64,000 nt of DNA from Chloroflexota bacterium. Its GTDB lineage: Bacteria; Chloroflexota; Anaerolineae; Anaerolineales; Villigracilaceae. Below, piece by piece: positions 1-10,809 of this stretch; position 1 is the stretch's first letter; each line of letters opens with the position of its first letter. Where the stretch lies: positions 1-64,000 of the forward strand of contig JACRBI010000038.1 in assembly GCA_016234495.1 (NCBI GenBank). The letters are read 5' to 3'. A model generated the notes under the pieces. The model did no database searches, was not told the DNA's origin, and was given only the letters and a program-made list of their open reading frames with translations. The position numbers and the translations under genes are program-made.

Positions 1-241
1 AAGGCTTAACGCGAAAAGCGCAAATTGGGCGAATGTTCGCGAAAATCAATCAGAAATTTGCGGAATTCGTCTTTTCGCGTAACACCGCACTGGCGGCGCA
101 AGTGTTCGCGTTAAGATTTTCCTGACCTTGGAAAAGCCATGCGCTCGGTGCAAGTGTTCGCGGGTTTTTACGTAAACCCTAGCTTAAACGAATTTTTGGA
201 AATTTGTATTCACCTCTGAACAATGGAGCAGTTGAAACTTT
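1..241. other. non-coding region upstream of the pectate lyase-like gene
   Basis: No gene is seen here. A 17-bp near-perfect direct repeat (CGGYGCAAGTGTTCGCG) lies at 94-110 and 146-162. An inverted CTTAACGCGAA / TTCGCGTTAAG pair lies at about 5-15 and 105-115. The region is rich in CGCGAA/TTCGCG words. The window edge cuts it, so it may be the end of a longer repeat. Confidence 0.5.
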
Positions 242-1717
242 ATGAAGTTGAAGGGTTTTTTCTCAAAGGAACTATGGCTTTTTCGCTTTGTCTTGTATGG
301 GGTGATGGCAATATTTATCCTGTTGCTGGCTGTTTATATAAGATGGGGGCAGCCTCCCGCGCTTCCTAAAAAACAAACCTTCCTTCCAGCCTTTCCCGGC
401 GCTGAGGGGTTTGGGACATCCACTCCAGGAGGCAGGTTTGGCCGCATAGTTTTTGTCACGAACCTGAACGACACCACGGATGTCAGCAGCCCCGCTTATG
501 CGGGCAGTCTGCGCTGGGCGGTGGAGCATGCCTGGCCGGATGATCCAGCCGACCCGTATGGTCAGAGGCGGATCATCATCTTTAAAGTCGGCGGCGAGAT
601 TCCATTGGTCGATAGTTTGATCCTCAAACACCCCTTCATCACGATCGCGGGGCAAACCGCTCCCGGAGATGGCATCACTCTCAGGGGAAATGAATTGATC
701 GTTGCCACTCACGATGTGATCGTCAGGGGGATTCGAATCCGTGTCGGCGATCAGGGCGAACCGACTTGCTGCCTGGACGGTATAAGCATCAGCACATATC
801 ATTCAGACAGCGATGTGTACAATATTGTCGTTGACCACAGTTCGATCAGTTGGGCGATTGATGAGAATTTTTCCTTTTGGATTGACCCATCGAAACCATA
901 TTTGATCCATGATGTGACCCTGCAATGGTTGGTGATCAGCGAGGGACTGCATAACAGCATTCACATCGACGAAGGCGCAACCGTCCCAGACCCGCATAGC
1001 ATGGGGCTGATTATCGGCGCCGGGGTTTCAAATGCATCCATCCACCATAATTTGTTTGCGCATAATTGGGGGCGTAATCCGCGCCTCTCCGGTGTGAGCA
1101 ACACGGAAATAATTAATAATTTGATTTACGATTGGGGCGATAAAGGACTTGAAATAAACAGCGGGGTAAACGTTGCTCGCATTAAGTCTAATTATTTTAA
1201 ACCCGGCGATTCCAGCAATGGGCCGGGGATTTATTTGGGGGAGGCGAAGCCGGGATCTGCCTTGTTGTTTGATGGCAACCTGCTCGAGCAAAGCGGATGG
1301 GCGGCAGGGTTCAACTCGATCGGTGGTCAAAAGCTGACGACTGCTCAAAAACCGAAGTTTGAGCCAAGCAATATCCTGATAACAAAAGCCCGGGCAGCCT
1401 ACAATCATGTCTTGCAGTTTGCCGGAGCAATTGCGCCATTTAGAGACAGTATTGATGTGCGGCTGGTCTCTGACGTGAAAGCGGGGGCAGGATTGATCAT
1501 TGACAGTCAGTCTCAAGTGGGGGGCTGGACGGAGAGTTTGGCGACACCAGCATATCTTGAGGACAGGGATGAAGACGGCATCCCTTCAGAGTGGGAATCC
1601 TCACATGGTTTGGACCCCAATATCCCAGACGATGCCAATGATCCCGCCAGACTCTCGCCTGCAGGGTATTCGTGGATCGAAGAATATATAAACTCATTAC
1701 TGCCTGTTACGAACTAG
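242..1717 (+). CDS. pectate lyase-like right-handed beta-helix protein, membrane-anchored
   Basis: The 491-aa product has an N-terminal hydrophobic helix at about residues 14-35, most likely an uncleaved anchor or signal peptide. The mature part opens with FPGAEGFG (51-58), the typical first strand of family 1 pectate lyases, followed by GGRFGRIVFVTNLND and a long beta-helix region with IAGQTAPGDGITL. The C-terminus has a short calcium-binding-like segment, DRDEDGIPSEWE. Family members cleave polygalacturonate by beta-elimination outside the cell; the true substrate here is not shown by the sequence. The next genes (TupA-type ligase, APH-fold kinase) suggest a cell-surface polysaccharide context, but this is inference. 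Confidence 0.8.
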   Translation: MKLKGFFSKELWLFRFVLYGVMAIFILLLAVYIRWGQPPALPKKQTFLPAFPGAEGFGTSTPGGRFGRIVFVTNLNDTTDVSSPAYAGSLRWAVEHAWPDDPADPYGQRRIIIFKVGGEIPLVDSLILKHPFITIAGQTAPGDGITLRGNELIVATHDVIVRGIRIRVGDQGEPTCCLDGISISTYHSDSDVYNIVVDHSSISWAIDENFSFWIDPSKPYLIHDVTLQWLVISEGLHNSIHIDEGATVPDPHSMGLIIGAGVSNASIHHNLFAHNWGRNPRLSGVSNTEIINNLIYDWGDKGLEINSGVNVARIKSNYFKPGDSSNGPGIYLGEAKPGSALLFDGNLLEQSGWAAGFNSIGGQKLTTAQKPKFEPSNILITKARAAYNHVLQFAGAIAPFRDSIDVRLVSDVKAGAGLIIDSQSQVGGWTESLATPAYLEDRDEDGIPSEWESSHGLDPNIPDDANDPARLSPAGYSWIEEYINSLLPVTN

Positions 1718-1879
1718 TAGGTGTCATTTTGCGGGGGTTCTGGTGCCTTTTCTCTCTGTACCAAATTTCACTAATTTGGTATAAGAAATCATCCTTGTAG
1801 AGTTTGGGCTTTTTTCAGACAGTCTTGAAAATATTGCTCAATTTTCGCGGGTGAATCTGCAGTCAGGCGAAGGCGGTTT

Positions 1880-2788
1880 ATGAGCAATCGAAGTAAAAAC
1901 ATTTTGGAAAATTCAGCCAGACATTTGGTGGCGCACTTTATTTCGCGGCTGGAGTGGCAGACGAGTCTGCTCCTTGACCTGTTCCCGTCAACTCCCAGGG
2001 ATTTTGCGTGGAAGGTCAGGCGCCGAATGAAGCAGGACCGGAATCCCTTGTTCGTTGAAGTGCAGGACAAATATGGGGTGAGACATTTTGCTGAAACGCG
2101 GGGCGTAAGAACAGCGGAACTTTTCTATGTGACAGAAGACCCGGACACAATTCCGTTTGATGCGCTGCCCAAGGACTACTTCCTAAAGGCGAACCATGGC
2201 TGTAAGTGGAACATCCTTTGCAGGAATGGGGAGTTGTTTTATTACAGCGATGGGGAGGATTTGATAGGGCGGAAGAACTTTTCGATGCGAAAGATCACGC
2301 GCGAAGAGTGCATACGCTATTGCAGGCAGTGGCTGAAAACCACTTACTCCAGAAGTCAGTGGGCGTACCAGCACATCCCTCCGAAAATAGTAATTGAAGA
2401 AGTGCTGGAACAAAAAGGCGGGGGGGCGTTGGTGGATTACCGATGTTTTACGTTCAATGGTTCGGTTAAAGCGGTGCAAGTATCCTCTCCGGAATTAAAG
2501 AGCAGGAACAGCAATATGTTTGTTGATGAAAATTGGAAAGAGTTGAAATTAACAGTTTACAGGGAAAGCGCCCCGAATCCGCCGCTGGAAAGGCCTGATA
2601 ATTTCGACGAGGTCATCCGCGCCGCTGAAAGACTCGGCGCAGGGCTGGACTTTGTGCGGGTGGACCTGTATAACACCACTCGCGGTGTCACACTTGCTGA
2701 GATGTCAATTTATCCGGAGGCAGGTGAGGCGGAATCTCCAACGGCCTGCCCGGTATTTAATCAATGGCTTGGAGATCACTGGCGGTAG
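1880..2788 (+). CDS. TupA-like ATP-grasp family protein
   Basis: The 302-aa product resembles the ATP-grasp proteins grouped with TupA, the teichuronopeptide synthesis protein. Supporting segments are LKANHGCKWNILC, then IVIEEVLEQ, VDYRCFTFNGSVKAVQV and, near the C-terminus, DFVRVDLYN and LAEMSIYPEAG, where ATP and magnesium ligands normally lie. Such enzymes join a carboxylate to an amine or decorate surface polymers. It lies 162 bp after the pectate lyase-like gene on the same strand. No signal peptide is seen, so it should act in the cytoplasm. The substrate is unknown. Confidence 0.7.
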   Translation: MSNRSKNILENSARHLVAHFISRLEWQTSLLLDLFPSTPRDFAWKVRRRMKQDRNPLFVEVQDKYGVRHFAETRGVRTAELFYVTEDPDTIPFDALPKDYFLKANHGCKWNILCRNGELFYYSDGEDLIGRKNFSMRKITREECIRYCRQWLKTTYSRSQWAYQHIPPKIVIEEVLEQKGGGALVDYRCFTFNGSVKAVQVSSPELKSRNSNMFVDENWKELKLTVYRESAPNPPLERPDNFDEVIRAAERLGAGLDFVRVDLYNTTRGVTLAEMSIYPEAGEAESPTACPVFNQWLGDHWR

Positions 2789-2796
2789 CAGCCTCT

Positions 2797-3918
2797 TCAC
2801 ACCGGTTGATGACCTTTTCTCATCAGCTCCAGATACTTCATTATCTTCGATTTGAAATAAAACCTGAGCAGCGGGGCAGCGGGGATTGAAAGCAGGTATT
2901 TCCCGCTTTTTGCCTTGTTCATTATGTTTTCATACATGACCCATTTGTCCAGCAGTTTGATGGCGCAATAGAGATTGACCAGCGCGGCATCAAATTCCCG
3001 TCCGCCAAAGTACCCCCTGAGGAAGGAGGCGCGGTATGCCCGGATGACCCGCCCGCGGAAAAAGAATCCAAGGCTGAATATTTGCGGCATGAAGGTATCC
3101 GGGTGGATCATAATGAGGCCGATGTCGGAATATATGGGCGCTGACTGAAGTTTGATGTCCACCATGCAGACCCTGCCGTCGTTCGAATAAAGGACATTGT
3201 CGCAGGTCATGTCACCGTGGATGTTGGTGTAGGGGATCGTTTCCGGGCGAATTAAAGGCATCCGTTTCAGGAACTCAGACCGCACGGATTGTGCCATCTG
3301 TGGATGCAGGCTTGCGGTGTCCAGACGTTCGATCAACCCATTTATTTCTTCCACGATAGGCTGCAGCGGGTTTCTGACTTCATGATACTTTTGCATCTTG
3401 TGATGAAATTGGTACAACCATTGGCCTGTCAATTCCGCCGCATCGAGTAAATAATTCAAATTATCTTTCAATCCAAGGATGGTTCTCCACTCCATCAGCA
3501 GTTGACGCAGGTTGCGCGACTCGAATTCCTCCATGATGATCGCGTGGTATTGCTCAATGTAAAACAGCGGGCGGATGGCTCCGAGGTTATTTTTTTGATC
3601 TTTGAAAAAATCGTGAAGTAATATCAGTTCTTTGAATTCGGTGGGGATCTTGATGTGCAGATCCTGTTTCAGCACCGCCTGATTTATTGTTTTCATTTTT
3701 GGATGGCGGCGGATCTTAACCAGGAGATTCTTTTTCTCCCTGCCGGGCCTTGTCAATGGGAAACTGAGCATGAAGCAGTTCGAATAACAGTGAATTGAGG
3801 GCTGCGCTAGCGTTAGTCCGGGTTCTTCCTGATACCACTCGGTTAAATGTTCATTTATGGTCTGGGCAATAAACTCAATGATCGGTGGGTCTTCTTCGTT
3901 CGGTTGATATTTTTTCAA
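2797..3918 (-). CDS. APH/ChoK-fold phosphotransferase
   Basis: The 373-aa product has the catalytic loop IHGDMTCDN (233-241) and the metal-binding segment VDIK (253-256) of the aminoglycoside/choline kinase fold. It probably phosphorylates a small molecule or sugar hydroxyl with ATP. It is convergent with the TupA-like gene, 8 bp apart, so the two end face to face. The start used is a TTG with a weak ribosome site; a later start is possible. Resistance to aminoglycosides should not be assumed: the family is broad and the N-lobe is not similar to known resistance enzymes by eye. Confidence 0.65.
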   Translation of the reverse strand: MKKYQPNEEDPPIIEFIAQTINEHLTEWYQEEPGLTLAQPSIHCYSNCFMLSFPLTRPGREKKNLLVKIRRHPKMKTINQAVLKQDLHIKIPTEFKELILLHDFFKDQKNNLGAIRPLFYIEQYHAIIMEEFESRNLRQLLMEWRTILGLKDNLNYLLDAAELTGQWLYQFHHKMQKYHEVRNPLQPIVEEINGLIERLDTASLHPQMAQSVRSEFLKRMPLIRPETIPYTNIHGDMTCDNVLYSNDGRVCMVDIKLQSAPIYSDIGLIMIHPDTFMPQIFSLGFFFRGRVIRAYRASFLRGYFGGREFDAALVNLYCAIKLLDKWVMYENIMNKAKSGKYLLSIPAAPLLRFYFKSKIMKYLELMRKGHQPV

Positions 3919-4246
3919 ATGGAGCCAACCTGTTCTGCAAGGGAGGATGCGTTTAATGAAATGGCTGCCTTTGTTCCACTTTATGATCGACTATCTTGAA
4001 AACACCTGCGCTGCTGTGAAAACTGATCCAGCGGGAAAACTGCTCAATGGGGCTGGCAGGCTTCGGCAGGAACGATGCGGGTTTTCATCCTGCAATTATC
4101 CATGCTGTGCTCAAAATTATACACGACATATCCAAATTGCTGACAGGCTTGGTCTGAAATGCTTGAAATTTGGGGAATGAAAAATATTGACTCCTTGCTA
4201 GGTTGGGTGTATTCTTGCCCTACCAACCGTTCGGTAGGGAGAACCC
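3919..4246. other. 328-bp intergenic region between divergent genes
   Basis: The region separates the leftward kinase gene from the rightward TetR gene. The right end carries the TetR promoter and operator (listed separately). In the rest I see only short spurious reading frames with no recognisable protein and no clear hairpin. Confidence 0.5.
4187..4239 (+). promoter_or_regulatory. promoter and palindromic operator of the TetR/beta-oxidation locus
   Basis: TTGACT (4187-4192), a 17-bp spacer and TATTCT (4210-4215) form a sigma-70-type promoter. The predicted start point falls inside the inverted repeat CCCTACC-N8-GGTAGGG (4218-4239), whose centre reads AACCGTTC. This is the typical place and form of a TetR-family autoregulatory operator. 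A repressor bound here would block transcription of its own gene and probably of the following beta-oxidation genes. Confidence 0.65.
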
Positions 4247-4807
4247 ATGACCAGAGAAGATATTCTCGATGCCGCTGCACAGGTGATACGCCAGAAGGGA
4301 TTTCACGGCGCGTCCATGTCGGATATTGCCGAAGTTGTCAGTTTGCGTAAGGCAAGCCTGTATCATCATGTTTCTTCAAAGCAGGAAATATTGCTTGCGC
4401 TGCTTGAACGCGCGCTGGGGATGCTCACTGAGCAAATAGCGGGGATTTCCAGCCAGTCCATTCCCGCTGATGAAAAACTCAGGCTGATGATCCGCACGTA
4501 TTTGTCTGCGCTTGCTGAAAATTCGGATCTGTCTTCCGTGCTTTTGTTTGAACACCGTTCGCTTGATAAGAAATCACATGCCCGCCATATCCCTCACCGC
4601 GATGCCTTTGAGGGTTTATGGCGGGATGTCGTTAATGAAGGGGCGCGCGCGAAAATATTTTCCTGCGCCGACGCCGGCATGGCTGTGCGCGCCTTGATGG
4701 GCGTGATGAATTGGACGTTGACCTGGTTTAGCCCCGAAGGAGGAAAGTCAATTGAAGTTATTGCAGATGAATATGCAGATTTGTTTTTTCATGGCTTGTT
4801 AAAGTAA
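4247..4807 (+). CDS. TetR/AcrR family transcriptional regulator
   Basis: The 186-aa product has the N-terminal TetR helix-turn-helix: ILDAAAQVIRQKGFHGASM followed by SDIAEVVSLRKASLYHHV and SSKQEIL. The C-terminal part is the variable ligand-binding domain. It stands directly before the beta-oxidation genes and has a palindrome over its own promoter, so it most likely senses an acyl-CoA or fatty acid, like the FadR and PsrA regulators of this family. The ligand is inferred from the neighbours only. The ATG is preceded by an AGGGAG ribosome site. Confidence 0.85.
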   Translation: MTREDILDAAAQVIRQKGFHGASMSDIAEVVSLRKASLYHHVSSKQEILLALLERALGMLTEQIAGISSQSIPADEKLRLMIRTYLSALAENSDLSSVLLFEHRSLDKKSHARHIPHRDAFEGLWRDVVNEGARAKIFSCADAGMAVRALMGVMNWTLTWFSPEGGKSIEVIADEYADLFFHGLLK

Positions 4808-4881
4808 ATCCGACCATGAATGGCAGACCGTTGGCCATCGTCCACGATCTACTGGCAATCGTCTAACAAAGGAGAAGAGAT

Positions 4882-5979
4882 ATGTATTCGTTCGAACCAA
4901 ATGAGGAGCAACAAATGTTGGTGGACGCGGTGGGGAAGTATGCAGCAAACGACCTGCGACCCGCGGCGCACGAAGCGGAGGAAAGCCGCGAGTTACCGAA
5001 GAAACTCATCAGCAAGGGCTGGGAACTTGGCTTGTTGCAAGCATCCATTCCAGAAGCATACGGCGGCTTCGGCGAGCGCTCTGCGGTGACGAGCGCTTTG
5101 GCTGTTGAAGAAATGGCGAATGGCGATCTTGCTGGCGCACTCGCTGTCATGACCCCGTCGCTGTTTGCAACCCCGATTCTGCTTGCGGGCAGCGAAGAGC
5201 AGAAGCAGGCATATCTGCCAAAAATTATCGAAGGCGAATGGCATCCGTACACCGCCGCGCTGATCGAATATGCGTTTGACTTTGATGCAAACGCGCTTCG
5301 CACAACTGCAAAACTGTCGGGTGAAAACTACATTCTCAATGGCGAGAAAGCCTTCGTCCCGTTTGCAAAAGACGCGGAAGCGATGATCATCTATGCCGAT
5401 CTCGACGGGCAGACACAGGGTTTCATCATTCCGAAAAATGCCGCTGGATTATCCATTGCAGACGAACGCGAAAAGTTAATGGGGATCAACGCCCTTCCGC
5501 TTTACCGCGTGAAATTGGATAACGTGACCGTTCCACAATCCAACCGACTCGGCGGCGCATCAGGACATAACTTTGAGCTGATTCTGGCATCGATGCGAAT
5601 TGCCTCCGCCTCAGCGGCTGTCGGTGTTGCCAGGGCGTCTTTTGAATATTCCAAAGATTATGCAAAAGAGCGCGATGCCTTTGGAATGAAGATCGCGCAG
5701 AAACAAGCCATTGCCTTCATGCTGGCTGAAATGGCGACCGAGATCGAAGCCATCCGCCTGCTCATCTGGGAAGCCGCGTGGATGCTCGACAATGGCAAAG
5801 AGGATGCCTTCAAACAGGCGTACCTGGCGTTCACCGGCGCGGCGGACATGGCCATGATGGTCACTGACCGCGGTGTGCAAATCCTCGGCGGACATGGCTA
5901 CATCCGCGAGCATCCCGTTGAAATGTACATGCGGAATGGTCGCGGGTTTGCAATGTTCACTGGCTTGGCGATTGTATAG
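4882..5979 (+). CDS. acyl-CoA dehydrogenase family protein lacking the usual catalytic glutamate
   Basis: The 365-aa product has the acyl-CoA dehydrogenase fold: an N-terminal helical domain, a central beta domain (LNGEKAFVPFAKDAE) and a C-terminal helical domain ending in QILGGHGYIREHPVEMYMRN. Family members oxidise acyl-CoA to enoyl-CoA with FAD. Here the chain stops soon after GRGFAMFTGLAIV, where active members read IYEGT..I.R with the catalytic Glu. That Glu is replaced by Thr and the final helix is missing. It may be the non-catalytic partner of the dehydrogenase encoded next, 94 bp downstream. A degenerate repeat precedes the gene; AAAGGAGAAG is the ribosome site. Confidence 0.85.
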   Translation: MYSFEPNEEQQMLVDAVGKYAANDLRPAAHEAEESRELPKKLISKGWELGLLQASIPEAYGGFGERSAVTSALAVEEMANGDLAGALAVMTPSLFATPILLAGSEEQKQAYLPKIIEGEWHPYTAALIEYAFDFDANALRTTAKLSGENYILNGEKAFVPFAKDAEAMIIYADLDGQTQGFIIPKNAAGLSIADEREKLMGINALPLYRVKLDNVTVPQSNRLGGASGHNFELILASMRIASASAAVGVARASFEYSKDYAKERDAFGMKIAQKQAIAFMLAEMATEIEAIRLLIWEAAWMLDNGKEDAFKQAYLAFTGAADMAMMVTDRGVQILGGHGYIREHPVEMYMRNGRGFAMFTGLAIV

Positions 5980-5987
5980 CGTTAAAA

Positions 5988-6061
5988 AGTTTGAATGTTA
6001 GAAAGTTAAAAAATTTGCGCATTAACTTGTAAACCTGCCAACTTTCCAACCTTCCAACTAC
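5988..6061. repeat. AACCTTCCAAC-type intergenic repeat
   Basis: The gap between the two acyl-CoA dehydrogenase genes is filled by a copy of a repeat containing CCAACTTTCCAACCTTCCAAC. Other copies lie at 12007-12070 and, inside hemW, at 45818-45860. The repeat ends just before the AAGGAG ribosome site of the next gene. Confidence 0.6.
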
Positions 6062-6073
6062 AAGGAGAAACAC

Positions 6074-7333
6074 ATGACCATTGAATTTGAAACACCCAAA
6101 CCAATTGCCCAAATGAATACGATGCTGCAGAGCGTTGCAGAAAATATGATGCGTTCTGTCTCCCGTGAATTTGATGAAAACGAACATGCCATCCCGTGGA
6201 GCTATGTTGAGTTCATGCATACCGCAATGAAAGCCGCTGGCGGCGGCGGCGGGTTGACGCCCGGAGATGATAAACCAAAAGAAGGCGCTGAAAAACGCCC
6301 GCCGATTGGCTATCAAAGGCTGGCATCCCAAATTGAAATGCTCTCGTGGGGCGACGCTGGTTTTTATCTCATTACGCCCGGCGGCGGACTCGGCGCGGCG
6401 GCGGTGCAGGCGGCCGGCTCGCCGGAACAACGCGCAAAGTTTTTGGCGCGGTTTAACGGTGAGAAGCCGACCTTCGCCGCAATGTGCATGACCGAGGCGG
6501 GAGCAGGCTCGGACACGTCCGCGATACGCACGCGCGCCGTGCTGGATGAAGCCACGCAGGAATGGGTCATCAACGGCGAAAAGATATTTGTCACAAGCGG
6601 CGATAAGTCGTTTACGGAGTACGAACAATTTGGCAAAGGTTTTATCGTTGTCTGGGCTTCCATTGACCCAACGGCTGGGCGTGCGGGCATGAGAGCCTTT
6701 GTCGTTGAGGCTGGGACAAAGGGTGTGACGATCGCAAAACTGGAACACAAACTCGGCATTCGCGCGAGTGACACAGCCACGATCGCGCTGGTGGATGCGC
6801 GTGTGCCGTACGATAACATCCTTGGCAGCCCTACGGTTGAAAAGACCACGACAGGATTCAAGGGCGCGATGGCTACCTTCGATGCGACTCGGCCCCTCGT
6901 GGCGGCATCAGGCATCGGCGTGGCAAGAGCCGCACTTGAATTCCTCAAGGAGAAATTGACCGAGAACGGAGTCACGATCCGCTATGGGTTGCCTCGCAAC
7001 AAGTTGACTTCCATCGAACGCGACGTGATTGATATGGAAATTCAATTACGCTCGGCGTGGTTGTTGATCATCAAGGCGGTTTGGATGGCTGATAATAGGA
7101 AGTCGAACGCGCTTGAGTCGTCGATGAGCAAGGTGCGTGCGGGCGACGTGACGACGAAGATCACGCAAAAGGCTGTCGAGATCATGGGGCCGCTCGGCTA
7201 TAGCCGCGAGTTCCTGCTCGAGAAATGGTTCCGCGATGCGAAGATCACGGATATTTTTGAAGGCACCGGGCAGATCAACCGCCTGGTGGTGGCAAGGCAG
7301 ATTCTTGGATATAGTGGAAAAGAGTTAAGGTAA
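6074..7333 (+). CDS. acyl-CoA dehydrogenase
   Basis: The 419-aa product has all the expected elements: MCMTEAGAGSDTSAIRT (flavin and substrate loop), INGEKIFVTSGD, the C-terminal MGPLGYSREFLLEKWFRDAK, and IFEGTGQINRLVVARQIL with the catalytic Glu. It therefore can carry out the first step of beta-oxidation, unlike the preceding paralogue. A glycine-rich loop near residue 60 is unusual but does not break the frame. Its stop codon lies inside the left arm of the inverted repeat that encloses the next gene. Confidence 0.9.
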   Translation: MTIEFETPKPIAQMNTMLQSVAENMMRSVSREFDENEHAIPWSYVEFMHTAMKAAGGGGGLTPGDDKPKEGAEKRPPIGYQRLASQIEMLSWGDAGFYLITPGGGLGAAAVQAAGSPEQRAKFLARFNGEKPTFAAMCMTEAGAGSDTSAIRTRAVLDEATQEWVINGEKIFVTSGDKSFTEYEQFGKGFIVVWASIDPTAGRAGMRAFVVEAGTKGVTIAKLEHKLGIRASDTATIALVDARVPYDNILGSPTVEKTTTGFKGAMATFDATRPLVAASGIGVARAALEFLKEKLTENGVTIRYGLPRNKLTSIERDVIDMEIQLRSAWLLIIKAVWMADNRKSNALESSMSKVRAGDVTTKITQKAVEIMGPLGYSREFLLEKWFRDAKITDIFEGTGQINRLVVARQILGYSGKELR

Positions 7334-7868
7334 TTGGATATCAGAGATTAGTGATTGGAGATTGAAATGGCAATTGGACTTGAAGATTTACAGGTTCTAA
7401 AATCTGCGGAGTTGGTTGCTGATTCAATTTGGAAACAGGTTGTTGGCTGGGACGATTTTGCGAAAGATGTGGTTGGAAAACAAATCACCCGCGCGGCTGA
7501 TTCTGTTGGAGCGAATATTTCCGAATCATTTGGAAGATATAACTTTGGCGAGAAACTTCAATTTCTATACTACTCGCGTGGAAGTTTGTTCGAGACAAAA
7601 TACTGGCTTAACAGAGCAAAAGAGCGAGGATTGATGAAGCCTGATGAAATTCTTGAATATACAGATGGCTTGACGGTAATTGCGAGACAGTTAAATTCTT
7701 TTGCCAGTGGCATGAAAAATGCGCGTACAGAAACCAAAAAGTCTGCCGTTCGAGAAACCGCGCCAGAATATCTTGCCATTCCTGTTGAAGACGTTCAGAG
7801 CCTCTTTTCTCCGACACTGATTTCTATTTCCTGAATCTCTAATCACTTATTACCAATCTCCAATTACC
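7331..7868 (+). repeat. inverted-repeat-bounded unit A enclosing a four-helix-bundle gene
   Basis: The arms at about 7331-7366 and 7833-7868 are inverted copies of a TAATTGGAGATTGG-type repeat, with 27 of 36 positions matching without gaps. The left arm begins at the stop codon of the upstream dehydrogenase. The right arm starts at the stop of the enclosed gene and ends just before the AAGGAG ribosome site of fadN. In the operon mRNA the arms could pair and present the enclosed gene as a large stem-loop, as in 23S rRNA intervening sequences. Confidence 0.6.
7367..7834 (+). CDS. four helix bundle protein (23S rRNA intervening-sequence protein family)
   Basis: The product from the ATG at 7367 is 155 aa; a TTG four codons upstream lies in the repeat arm and is less likely. 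The segment AADSVGANISESFGRYNFGE and the LYYSRGSLFETKYWL helix are typical of the S23/four-helix-bundle family, first known from intervening sequences in 23S rRNA genes and related to the Avd accessory protein of diversity-generating retroelements. The biochemical role of the family is not settled. Here it sits within a beta-oxidation operon and is bracketed by its own inverted repeats, so it looks like an inserted unit, not a metabolic gene. Confidence 0.8.
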   Translation: MAIGLEDLQVLKSAELVADSIWKQVVGWDDFAKDVVGKQITRAADSVGANISESFGRYNFGEKLQFLYYSRGSLFETKYWLNRAKERGLMKPDEILEYTDGLTVIARQLNSFASGMKNARTETKKSAVRETAPEYLAIPVEDVQSLFSPTLISIS

Positions 7869-7881
7869 AAAAGGAGCAACC

Positions 7882-10284
<2,403 letters not shown>

Positions 10285-10298
10285 TGTTGCGAGATGCG

Positions 10299-10774
10299 GG
10301 TTGCGAGGTAGGAGTTAGGTGATGAGCGACAAGTTTTTGAAGTTTGACGATTGGCAAAAAACCGTTCCTGATTACATGAAGAAAGATCCACTTTGGGAAT
10401 CCGTTTACTATCGCGTGGCTCTGTTTCTTCATGATCTGGTTTGGGATGATTGCGAATTTCTTCATAAAGATTACCGCGCTTCTCATAATATCTCTCAGAT
10501 TGTACGTAGTTCAGGAAGTATTAGCGCAAATATGGAAGAGGCCTATGGCCGCGGCGTTGGAACCCCTGATTACGTGAGAATTTTGAAGATAAGCCTTGGT
10601 GAAATCCGTGAAACGAAAGGTTGGTATTATCGCTCCCGGCGGGCTTTGCCTGCTGATTTGCTTGAACATCGTTACACTGTAATTGACCACCTGCTTTCTT
10701 TGGTCATCAATATCCTCAATTCACATAAACGTAATCTTGACAAGAAGTAACTCGCATCGCCTAACTCGTAACCA
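10299..10774 (+). repeat. inverted-repeat-bounded unit B enclosing a second four-helix-bundle gene
   Basis: GAGTTAGGTGATGAG at 10312-10326 pairs with CTCGCATCGCCTAACTC at 10751-10767 (12 of 13 positions over the core), and GGTTGCGAGGTAGG (10299-10312) resembles the complement of the outer end of the right arm. The left arm contains the start codon of the enclosed gene and the right arm starts at its stop codon. The repeat family differs from that of unit A. Confidence 0.5.
10322..10750 (+). CDS. four helix bundle protein (second copy, divergent)
   Basis: The 142-aa product has the family motif SSGSISANMEEAYGRG followed by YVRILKISLGEIRETKGWYY. It is only distantly related to the first copy at 7367. 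The ATG at 10322 directly follows an overlapping GTG; both lie in the left repeat arm. The gene is co-directional with fadN (37 bp upstream) and fadA (59 bp downstream) and would be co-transcribed. Function is unknown; position and flanking repeats suggest an inserted unit. Confidence 0.8.
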   Translation: MSDKFLKFDDWQKTVPDYMKKDPLWESVYYRVALFLHDLVWDDCEFLHKDYRASHNISQIVRSSGSISANMEEAYGRGVGTPDYVRILKISLGEIRETKGWYYRSRRALPADLLEHRYTVIDHLLSLVINILNSHKRNLDKK

Positions 10775-10809
10775 GATTATTGAAGTCAAGATAGATAAGG
10801 AGAATTACC

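Noticed and set aside
3947-4350. Short frames between the kinase and TetR genes
   Set aside because: None has a ribosome site or recognisable sequence, and they overlap the TetR promoter.
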